6,762 nt of DNA from JBBPYA01 sp038200385 (GTDB taxonomy: Bacteria; Actinomycetota; Actinomycetes; Mycobacteriales; Geodermatophilaceae), in NCBI GenBank assembly GCA_038200385.1, contig JBBPYA010000017.1, positions 1-6,762 on the forward strand, given 5' to 3'. Shown piece after piece: positions 1-5,415 of this stretch. The position numbers and the translations under genes were made by a program. The stretch's first letter is position 1, and each line of letters opens with the position of its first letter. Under the pieces are notes generated by a model, which saw only the letters and a program-made list of their open reading frames with translations, was not told the DNA's origin and searched no databases.

Positions 1-147
1 CCCCACGGCGGTCCACGCTGTACCGCGGCCACGACGCACCAGGCAGCAACCCATGCCGGGATCGTGCTCGATCCCTCGCCGATCCGGCCAGCCATTTTCG
101 GACCGACCCGGCCGGCCGGCGGTCGGACCTCGTGGGGTTAGCGTGAC
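1..147. other. Upstream non-coding stretch, no gene recognised
   Basis: I see no convincing coding sequence here in either direction. The rightward frame open from base 1 stops at 138-140 and its translation has no recognisable motif. A GC-rich inverted repeat, CCGACC at 103-108 and GGTCGG at 121-126, could form a 6-bp hairpin with a 12-base loop. There is no T-run, so calling it the terminator of an unseen upstream gene would be a guess. A TAGCGT box at 139-144 fits the TANNNT -10 pattern and could start a transcript that carries the tandem repeats, but no good -35 partner is visible. Confidence 0.4.
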
Positions 148-202
148 GGAGCCCAACCGGAGCCCAACCGGAGCCCAACCGGAGCCCAACCGGAGCCCGA
201 CC
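148..202. repeat. Five 11-bp tandem repeats in the leader of the MetE-like gene
   Basis: The unit GGAGCCCAACC is repeated five times head to tail at 148-158, 159-169, 170-180, 181-191 and 192-202. The first four are identical and the fifth has one A-to-G change. The array ends 31 bases before the ATG at 234. A second short duplication, GAGGAGCT at 212-219 and 220-227, follows and supplies the ribosome binding site. Exact identity of four units suggests recent slippage expansion, so copy number may vary between strains. The period is near one helical turn, but a binding role is only a possibility. Confidence 0.9.
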
Positions 203-233
203 GGAGGACCCGAGGAGCTGAGGAGCTGAGCTG

Positions 234-1292
234 ATGACAGGACGGGTGCACAGCGATCTGCTGCTGGTCGGCAGCCTGCCGGCCGCAGATACCGAGTCGG
301 CGTTCCGCGCCGGGGCGGAGCTGTTCGCCGAGCAGGTCTTCGCGCTGCCGGACGGGGAGACCGGACCGCGGGCGGCCTGGGTCGGGTACGAGCGCGAGCA
401 GTTGGTGCGCCCGCACCCCGATGTCGAGACGGTCGCCGTCACCGAGTCCCCCACCGGGATCCCGAGGCACGCCTACGAGACCCCGGTCTTCGGCATCCGC
501 GACGGCGTGACCGAGCTGCGCTGGGAGAGCTGGCCGCGGATCGACGCCGCGCTGGAGTCCTACGCGCAGTTCCGAGCCCTGCGCGAGCAGGGCGTGATCC
601 CGCAGCAGCTGCGATTCCAGATCGGGCTGCCCTTCCCGGCCAGCGCCATGAACGGCTTCAAACAGGACTTCGGTGCGGACTATCCGGTCGCCGAGCGCGC
701 GTTCGAGAACCTCCTCGCCCGCGAGCTGCAGCGCCTGACCGCACAGATCCCGGCCGCGGACCTCGCCATCCAGTGGGACGTCTGCTATGAGGTGCTCGAC
801 CTCGAGGGCGTGCTGGCCTGGACCGCCGGGGATGCCTGGGACCGCTTCGCCGGGCCGGTCGAGCGGCTGTCCCGGCTGGTGCCGCCGGACGCCCTGCTCG
901 GGTACCACCTGTGCTACGGAACGTTCCCGGAGTGGCCGATGTACGAGGCGCGCGACCTCGGTCTGCTCGTCCGGATGGCCAACCACGCGGTGGCCCACTC
1001 CGGGCGTCCGGTGGACTGGCTGCACCTGGCCGGACCGCGCTACCTGCGCAGCGAGGACGACCGGTTCTTTGCGCCGCTGGCCGGGCTCGAGCCCGGCGAC
1101 GCCCGGCCCTACCTGGGCATCGTGCTGCCGGTGGACGGCCTGGCCGGGCTGCGCCGCCGGCACCGCACCGCCTCCCGGTACTTGCCCGACTTCGGCGTCG
1201 CCATGTACTGCGGGTTCGGCCGGCAGCCCGGACGCGATCCCGCGGCCACGATGCGCGAGCACAGCGAAGTCGTCCGCGAACTCGCGGGATGA
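234..1292 (+). CDS. MetE C-terminal domain / UROD-like protein, putative zinc-dependent methyltransferase-like
   Basis: The 352-residue cytoplasmic protein looks like a stand-alone version of the catalytic TIM-barrel half of cobalamin-independent methionine synthase (full MetE is about 750 residues). Visible similarities are a barrel strand with IQWD at 179-182, comparable to the IQIDEP strand of MetE; an HLCYG motif with His225 and Cys227, comparable to the zinc-binding HMCY; and a YCGFGR motif with Cys326, comparable to the DCGLKTR cysteine. The fourth MetE ligand, Glu, is not obvious; the matching strand VDWLHLAG offers His264. Zinc-assisted alkyl transfer to a thiol is therefore plausible, but the substrate is unknown, and the missing N-terminal half argues against a normal folate-dependent methionine synthase. 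The ATG at 234 has AGGAG at 221-225, eight bases upstream. The gene stands alone and converges on the regulator gene. Family assignment is fairly secure; function is not. Confidence 0.8.
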   Translation: MTGRVHSDLLLVGSLPAADTESAFRAGAELFAEQVFALPDGETGPRAAWVGYEREQLVRPHPDVETVAVTESPTGIPRHAYETPVFGIRDGVTELRWESWPRIDAALESYAQFRALREQGVIPQQLRFQIGLPFPASAMNGFKQDFGADYPVAERAFENLLARELQRLTAQIPAADLAIQWDVCYEVLDLEGVLAWTAGDAWDRFAGPVERLSRLVPPDALLGYHLCYGTFPEWPMYEARDLGLLVRMANHAVAHSGRPVDWLHLAGPRYLRSEDDRFFAPLAGLEPGDARPYLGIVLPVDGLAGLRRRHRTASRYLPDFGVAMYCGFGRQPGRDPAATMREHSEVVRELAG

Positions 1293-1313
1293 GGGGCCGG
1301 CTCACATGCTAAA

Positions 1314-1335
1314 CGGCCGGTCGGCGGCGCGGCCG
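1314..1335. terminator. Possible GC hairpin between convergent genes
   Basis: CGGCCG at 1314-1319 can pair with CGGCCG at 1330-1335 around a 10-base loop. The site lies in the 48-bp gap between two convergent stop codons, where a bidirectional terminator would be expected. The same bases also form a 10-bp direct repeat, CGGCCGGTCG, at 1314-1323 and 1330-1339. There is no U-tract in either direction and GC-rich spacers form such stems by chance, so this is weak. Confidence 0.25.
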
Positions 1336-1340
1336 GTCGC

Positions 1341-2159
1341 TCAGCCGGCCTCGGCGATGGCCCGCAGCGCAGCGGCGGTCTGCTCATCGGCCGGGAACAG
1401 CAGCTCGATGACCAGCTCAGCGACGGTGATGTCCGCCGGCGTTCCGAACGTCGCCACGGTGCTCAGGAACGCCAGGTCGTACCCCTCGTAACGGACCCGC
1501 CACGGCACGACCACCTCACCGCCCTCGTCGCATAGGCCCGGCGGGCCGGCGCTCGAGCTGCCGCCGGGGTACCCACGCAGCTCGGCGAGCAGGTCGAGCA
1601 GCTCCGGGTCGGCGGTGGCCTCGACCTGGCGTTCCAGGCGTCGCAGCACGTGAGCGCGGTACTCGGGCAGGTTCGTGGTGATCGGCGCCAGGCCCTTCGG
1701 ATGCAGGGTCAGCCGCAGCACGTTGACCGGCGGCGTGATCAGCCCGGGGTCGACGGCGCCAAGGATGCGCTGCACCGGGGCGTTGGCCTCGACGAGGTTC
1801 CACCAGCGGTCCACGGCCATCGCCGGGTACGGCTCGTGCCCGGTCAACAGCCGGCGGACGGCACCCCGGATCGCCAACATCTGCGGTGAGTGCAGGGACG
1901 TCTCGGCGTACACCGGCGCGTAGCCGGCGGCCAGCAGCAGCCGGTTGCGGTCGCGCAGCGGGACGTCGAGGTGCTCGGCCAACCGCAGCACCATCGCCCG
2001 GCTCGGCCGGGACCGCCCGGTCTCCACGTAGCTGAGATGCCGGGTGGACACCTCCACCGAGTGCGACAGCTCCAGCTGGCTCAGCCGACGGCGTTCCCGC
2101 CAGCCGCGCAGCAGCTGCCCCACCGGTCGGGCATAGCCGTCCTCGAGTACCGCCGTCAC
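1341..2159 (-). CDS. XRE-family regulator with MmyB-like ligand-binding domain (MLTR type)
   Basis: The 272-residue DNA-binding regulator has a Cro/C1-type helix-turn-helix at about 14-68 (LRGWRERRRLSQLELS, then STRHLSYVETGRSRPS). After a linker comes an MmyB-like ligand-binding domain at about 93-262. Its family signatures include DRWWNLVEAN, NVLRLTLHPKGLAP, LERQVE, and FLSTVATFGTP leading to a FPADEQT end. Length and domain order are normal and nothing looks broken. In this family a Chloroflexus member was crystallised with a fatty acid (myristate) in the domain, and the genes usually lie divergent from the gene they control, often a short-chain dehydrogenase or other small enzyme or membrane protein. 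Here the divergent neighbour is a decayed small membrane-protein gene. The GTG start at 2159 has no Shine-Dalgarno sequence but lies 7 bases after a -10-like box, which suggests a leaderless message. The ligand in this organism is unknown. Confidence 0.92.
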   Translation of the reverse strand: MTAVLEDGYARPVGQLLRGWRERRRLSQLELSHSVEVSTRHLSYVETGRSRPSRAMVLRLAEHLDVPLRDRNRLLLAAGYAPVYAETSLHSPQMLAIRGAVRRLLTGHEPYPAMAVDRWWNLVEANAPVQRILGAVDPGLITPPVNVLRLTLHPKGLAPITTNLPEYRAHVLRRLERQVEATADPELLDLLAELRGYPGGSSSAGPPGLCDEGGEVVVPWRVRYEGYDLAFLSTVATFGTPADITVAELVIELLFPADEQTAAALRAIAEAG

Positions 2160-2166
2160 ACCGGCG

Positions 2167-2195
2167 ACGGTAGCGGCCGGACCGGGCCGTTTCCA
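2167..2195 (-). promoter_or_regulatory. Candidate leaderless promoter of the MLTR regulator
   Basis: Reading leftward, TGGAAA (2190-2195, four of six matches to TTGACA) is followed after 17 bases by TACCGT (2167-2172, TANNNT type) and 7 bases later by the GTG start. This spacing is what a leaderless actinobacterial transcript needs and explains the missing ribosome binding site. The -35 box touches the 17-bp palindrome at 2195-2211, so protein bound there could interfere with polymerase. The boxes were found by eye. Confidence 0.4.
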
Positions 2196-2211
2196 TGACC
2201 TCGGAGGTCAT
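2195..2211. promoter_or_regulatory. 17-bp perfect palindrome, likely operator of the MLTR regulator
   Basis: ATGACCTC and GAGGTCAT are perfect inverted repeats around a single central G. The site lies in the divergent spacer beside the regulator gene and abuts the regulator's candidate -35 box. A dimeric helix-turn-helix protein would be expected to bind such a two-fold site. Its identity as this regulator's operator is inferred from position and symmetry. Confidence 0.65.
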
Positions 2212-2214
2212 CGA

Positions 2215-2240
2215 CGGCGTACGCCGCAGCGTCGACGCTG
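2215..2240. promoter_or_regulatory. Two abutting perfect palindromes (12 bp and 14 bp)
   Basis: CGGCGTACGCCG at 2215-2226 is directly followed by CAGCGTCGACGCTG at 2227-2240, and each equals its own reverse complement. With the 17-bp palindrome three bases to the left, 46 bp of the 118-bp divergent spacer are almost entirely two-fold symmetric. They end 26 bases before the ribosome binding site of the rightward gene, so they overlap or flank its expected promoter. They could be extra operators or a site for a second protein. Even-length palindromes without a spacer arise more easily by chance in GC-rich DNA than the 17-mer does. Confidence 0.5.
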
Positions 2241-2277
2241 GGAACCGCAAAGCACCGATCGACCCCGAGGAGCTGCC

Positions 2278-2477
2278 ATGAACCCCACCGCCACAACCGG
2301 CCGCAGTCTCGTCCAGGGCCGGGCGCTGTCCCAGATCCTGCGCGTGGACGCCGGCGCGTCACTGCTGTCCGGGCTGGCGATGCTGGCCCTGAGCGGACCG
2401 GCCGCGGGCGGGGTCGGCCTGCCCCGGGCGCCGCCTACGTCGAGGCCGTCGCTCTCCGGCAGGCAGCTGCCGCGTGA
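2278..2477 (+). pseudogene. Remnant of small integral membrane protein gene divergent from the MLTR regulator
   Basis: The ATG at 2278 has a good ribosome binding site (GAGGAG 2267-2272). The first ~49 codons read RALSQILRVDAGASLLSG, then LALSGPAAG and a GLP motif. This resembles the N-terminus of small, roughly four-helix actinobacterial membrane proteins of about 120-140 residues that often accompany such regulators. After GLP (near 2424) the frame loses membrane character and merely runs antisense through the next gene until 2835. A different frame from about 2418 reads GAAYVEAVALRQ and stops at 2475-2477, 13 bp before the end of the facing gene. EAVALRQ is plausible as the family's C-terminal end. 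I infer an internal deletion of about 60-80 codons with a frame change. The family was recalled from memory. A short single-helix product or a sequencing error remains possible. Confidence 0.55.
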
Positions 2478-2490
2478 CGAGGCCCGGGGC

Positions 2491-2907
2491 CTACCCGGCG
2501 GCGGCGACCGGCGATCCGCCCACCAGCGCGTCCGGCTCGTTCCTGGCCCGGACGATCAGCGCCTCCAGGCTCTGGTCGTCGTAGCCCTCGCCGGTGGGCT
2601 CGCCCAGGCTGAGGTCCAGTTCGGTGTGCACGGCGGCGACGTCCAGGCCGAGGAACTGCAGGGCGGTGAAGAACACCGGCTTCTCGGTCTGCAGTACGTG
2701 GTACACGTCGTTGTACTCCTCCAGCGGCATGTAGACCGTCGTGAAGCCGGGACTCTGGGTCAACCAGTTGGCCGGACGCACCGGTGGGAACCCAATGAAC
2801 GCGGTTCCCCCCGACTCCAGGGCGAGCCGGAGTGAACGGGAGAAACTCAGGTAGTTGTTCTGGCTGACGTAGGCCGAGTACGTCGTGATCCTGTCGAACA
2901 GCGGCAT
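2491..2907 (-). CDS. Conserved-looking hypothetical protein, 138 aa
   Basis: I do not recognise the family. The ATG at 2907 has a strong ribosome binding site (leftward GAGAGGAG, about 6 bases away), which makes a real gene likely. The protein has no signal peptide or membrane segment. It is rich in aromatic residues in its first 90 positions (for example TTYSAYVSQNNY, FIGFPP, FTTVYMPLEEYNDVYHVL, FFTAL) and becomes acidic towards the end (ELDLSLGEPTGEGYDD). This pattern suggests a compact globular domain with a flexible C-terminus. Third codon positions contain noticeably more A/T than in the neighbouring genes (AGT, CGT, TCA, GGA, ATT, CCA, TTG among the early codons), hinting at a different history. 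The gene follows the E1-like gene on the same strand after 121 bp. That gap holds a 5-bp GC hairpin (2924-2928 with 2935-2939) and no clear promoter, so cotranscription is possible but unproven. Confidence 0.75.
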   Translation of the reverse strand: MPLFDRITTYSAYVSQNNYLSFSRSLRLALESGGTAFIGFPPVRPANWLTQSPGFTTVYMPLEEYNDVYHVLQTEKPVFFTALQFLGLDVAAVHTELDLSLGEPTGEGYDDQSLEALIVRARNEPDALVGGSPVAAAG

Positions 2908-3028
2908 CGGGTTCTCCTCTCGACCGGGCGCGTTCCCGGGGCGGATCCTGGCGGAAAGCCGGGACCACCTTCTCGGAGCGCGCAGGAGCGAGCGAGATAC
3001 CTCCGCACGGATGCCGGCTGCGACCTGA

Positions 3029-5356
3029 TCAGTCGAGCAGGTCCAGGGCGGCCGCGACGATGGACCGCACGCCGATGCCGTGCAGGTCGTACACCTGCGC
3101 GATCGTGCCGACCTGCCCGAACGCGGTCACCCCCAGCGTCGTGATCGGGGTGTCGTGGACCGCACCGAGGAACGCCAGCGTGTGCGGGTGCCCGTCCAGC
3201 ACGGTGACCAGCGGCAGCGGCCGGTCGAACAGGTCGGCGAGGATCGCCTCGTCGGCCAGCGGGTCGTCCCCGGCCAGCCCGCGCCGGTGCTGCATGGCCC
3301 GGAAGAGCAGGTCAGCGCTGGTCACGCACACGACTCGGGCGGGGAACCCGGCGGCGGCCAGCTCGGCGGCCGCGGCCAGCGCCTCGACGACAAGCACCCC
3401 CATCGCCACCAGCGTCACCACCGCCTCCGCGGACTCGGCGAGCACGTACCCGCCGCGGACCACCAGGTCGCGCCGGCGCTCCCGACCGGCGGCGTCCTCC
3501 GGCACCCCCGCTACGGCCTGTTCCAGCGGGCGGGTGGAAAGCCGCAGGTACGCGGAGGAACCGTCGGGCCGCCCCAGCAGGCTGAGGCAGCGCAGCAGGC
3601 ACCACTCCAGGTCCTGGGTGAACGCCGGCTCGTAGCAGACCACGCCGGGCTGCTCGATTCCGGTCGACGGGGTGGTGATGGACTGGTGCGCGCCGCCCTC
3701 CGGCGCCAGCGTCACCCCGGACGGCGTCCCGACCAGGATGGACTGGCCACCGGCGTAGCAGCCATAGCTCCACGGCTCCAGGGCGCGGTTGACGAACGGG
3801 TCGTAGATGGTGCCGATCGGCAGCAGCGGCTGCCCCCACCGGCTCCAGGTGGCACCCAGCTCGCCGAGCAGCCCGACCAGGTTGACCTCGGCGATACCGA
3901 GTTCGATGTGCTGGCCCAGCGGGTGCTCCCGCCAGTGCAGCCGGGTCTCGGCGTCGTCCTCGAACCAGTCGGTGACCTCCCCCACGGCGAAGATGCCGAC
4001 CTTGTTCAGCCAGCCGGCGAGGTTCGTGCTGCTCGCGACGTCCGGGCTGGTGGTCACGACCCGGCGGGCGACCTCGGGCGCGTCCCGGTGCAGGTCCACG
4101 AGGCTGCGGCCGAGCCCGGCCTGGGTGGAGGCGGTCCCACGGTGGGTCCGGCCCAGGTCCTCGGGTACGGCGGGCGGCTCACGCCACTGCACCGCGGGGC
4201 GCTTGAGCCGCTCGGCCACCTGGGCGCACAGCAGGGCCGGCGGAGCGTCCGGATCCCACAGCTGCCACGGCTGCTCGAGGTCGGCGCCGAGTCGTCCGGC
4301 GAGGTCGGCGTACTGCTCCGGGCGCAGCAGCGCAGAGTGGTTGGCCGGATGCCCCTCGGTCGGCAGCGAGTAGCCCTTGATCGTGTACGCCAGGATCACC
4401 GTCGGCCGGTCGTCGGCGACCTGCCCGAACGCCGTCACCAGGCCCCCGAGGTCGTGCCCGCCGAGATCGCGGACCGCGGCATGCAAGGTGGCGTCGTCCA
4501 GGCCGTCGACGATCCGCTGGATGCCGGAGGCGCCGGGCCCGGAGCCGGCCAGCCGGACCCGCAGCTCCGGCCCGGTGGAGCGCAGCAGCCGCTGGTACTC
4601 GGGGTTGCCCATCGCGTCGATCCGGTCCCGCAGCGCCTGGCCACCGGGTTCGGCGTACAGCCGCCGCAGTAGCGGGCCGTACTTGCACGTGATGACCTGC
4701 CAGCCCGCCGCGGCGAACATCCCGGCCATCCGCTCGGCGGCGATCTGCGGGACGACCCGGTCCAGGGACTGCCGGTTGAGGTCGACGACCCAGAGCACCT
4801 CGCCCAACGTGCCGACCGTCGGGTCCAGGATCGCCTCCCAGCACGCCCCCTCGTCGAGTTCGGCGTCGCCGAGCAGCGAGATCTGCCGACCCCCGGCCGG
4901 TACGCCGAAGCGCTCGACGTACCGCCGGGACAGCGCACCCCAGATCGGGGCGGTGGCACCGATCCCCACCGAGCCGGTGGAGTAGTCGACGGTGTCCGGG
5001 TCCTTGGTCCGGCTCGGGTAGGACTGCAGGCCACCGAACTGGCGCAGCCGCGGCAGGTAGGAGACGTCCAGGTCGCCGAGCAGGTAGTTGATCGCGTGCA
5101 GGACGGGACTGGCGTGCGGTTTGACGCTGACCCGGTCCTGCGCGGTCAGCGCACCGAACCACAGTGCGGTCATGATGCTGACGATCGAGGCCGAGGACGC
5201 CTGGTGCCCGCCGACCTTCACCGACGGCGGCTCGTCCTTGCCCGCGGGCTTCGCGGTGTTGACGTGATGGACCATCGAGGTGGCCAGCCACAGCACCCTG
5301 GCCTCGACCGCCCGGAGCAGGTCCAGGTCCGGAACGTCGCCCACAGCACGCTGCAT
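3029..5356 (-). CDS. Homodimeric E1-type thiamine diphosphate enzyme (AceE/transketolase-like)
   Basis: The 775-residue cytoplasmic enzyme belongs to the AceE-like E1 / transketolase superfamily. Residues are counted from the ATG at 5356. The N-terminal pyrophosphate-binding domain has KVGGHQASSAS (47-57), KPHASPV with His81, and the thiamine-binding GDAELDEG (163-170) with a downstream LNRQ (Asn194). YTIKGYSLPTEGHPANHSALL-like residues (about 324-343) match the AceE loop YTIKGYG..AEGKN.AH. The pyrimidine domain has HIELGIAEVN, whose Glu490 would activate the cofactor, and PEGGAHQS (552-559), matching the EGLQHADGHS region of AceE. A transketolase C-terminal domain follows from about 622. Known AceE decarboxylates pyruvate and acetylates lipoyl-E2; this protein is about 110 residues shorter than E. 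coli AceE and no E2 or E3 gene is nearby, so partner and substrate are open. A start at 5470 is possible but would add 38 low-complexity residues antisense to the divergent hydrolase; 5356 fits better. Confidence 0.88.
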   Translation of the reverse strand: MQRAVGDVPDLDLLRAVEARVLWLATSMVHHVNTAKPAGKDEPPSVKVGGHQASSASIVSIMTALWFGALTAQDRVSVKPHASPVLHAINYLLGDLDVSYLPRLRQFGGLQSYPSRTKDPDTVDYSTGSVGIGATAPIWGALSRRYVERFGVPAGGRQISLLGDAELDEGACWEAILDPTVGTLGEVLWVVDLNRQSLDRVVPQIAAERMAGMFAAAGWQVITCKYGPLLRRLYAEPGGQALRDRIDAMGNPEYQRLLRSTGPELRVRLAGSGPGASGIQRIVDGLDDATLHAAVRDLGGHDLGGLVTAFGQVADDRPTVILAYTIKGYSLPTEGHPANHSALLRPEQYADLAGRLGADLEQPWQLWDPDAPPALLCAQVAERLKRPAVQWREPPAVPEDLGRTHRGTASTQAGLGRSLVDLHRDAPEVARRVVTTSPDVASSTNLAGWLNKVGIFAVGEVTDWFEDDAETRLHWREHPLGQHIELGIAEVNLVGLLGELGATWSRWGQPLLPIGTIYDPFVNRALEPWSYGCYAGGQSILVGTPSGVTLAPEGGAHQSITTPSTGIEQPGVVCYEPAFTQDLEWCLLRCLSLLGRPDGSSAYLRLSTRPLEQAVAGVPEDAAGRERRRDLVVRGGYVLAESAEAVVTLVAMGVLVVEALAAAAELAAAGFPARVVCVTSADLLFRAMQHRRGLAGDDPLADEAILADLFDRPLPLVTVLDGHPHTLAFLGAVHDTPITTLGVTAFGQVGTIAQVYDLHGIGVRSIVAAALDLLD

Positions 5357-5363
5357 AGCCGAC

Positions 5364-5369
5364 AAACTA
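5364..5369 (-). promoter_or_regulatory. -10-like box for the E1-like gene, leaderless
   Basis: Reading leftward, TAGTTT fits TANNNT and is followed by 7 bases and then the ATG at 5356. No Shine-Dalgarno sequence precedes this ATG, so a leaderless transcript starting at or next to the A of ATG is the simplest explanation. No recognisable -35 hexamer lies at 16-19 bases. The box also supports the shorter start for the enzyme. Confidence 0.45.
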
Positions 5370-5401
5370 CGGACGGACAAGCCGACTGCGGCGGCGGGAT
5401 A

Positions 5402-5407
5402 TACCGT
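5402..5407 (+). promoter_or_regulatory. -10-like box for the hydrolase gene, leaderless
   Basis: TACCGT (with TATACC overlapping at 5400-5405) lies 8 bases before the ATG at 5416, with no ribosome binding site between. It is the same hexamer as the proposed -10 of the MLTR regulator. The expected -35 zone (about 5379-5385) overlaps that of the opposing E1 promoter, so the two promoters would compete inside a 59-bp spacer. The -35 itself is not recognisable. Confidence 0.45.
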
Positions 5408-5415
5408 GGCCGACG

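Noticed and set aside
143..229. Possible 28-codon leader peptide (GTG 143 to TGA 227-229) made from the 11-bp repeats
   Set aside because: No convincing ribosome binding site precedes the GTG. The repeated residues follow directly from the tandem DNA repeat and there is no regulatory codon run. It could be translated, but nothing in the sequence demands it.
138..1262. Leftward ORF of 374 codons opposite the MetE-like gene
   Set aside because: Its translation is low-complexity, rich in G, R, P and A, and shows no family motif. Its N-terminal end is just the translated 11-bp repeats. The rightward frame has the zinc-site motifs and a ribosome binding site.
2425..2835. Continuation of the 2278 reading frame to a 185-residue protein
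   Set aside because: From about 2425 on, the frame runs antisense to the 138-aa gene, with basic and glycine-rich residues and no membrane segments. It is accidental open frame, not a real C-terminus.
3080..4672. Long rightward ORF of about 530 codons opposite the E1-like gene
   Set aside because: It is an antisense shadow created by the strong G/C third-position bias of the E1 gene. It has no recognisable domain, while the opposite strand carries full thiamine-enzyme motifs.
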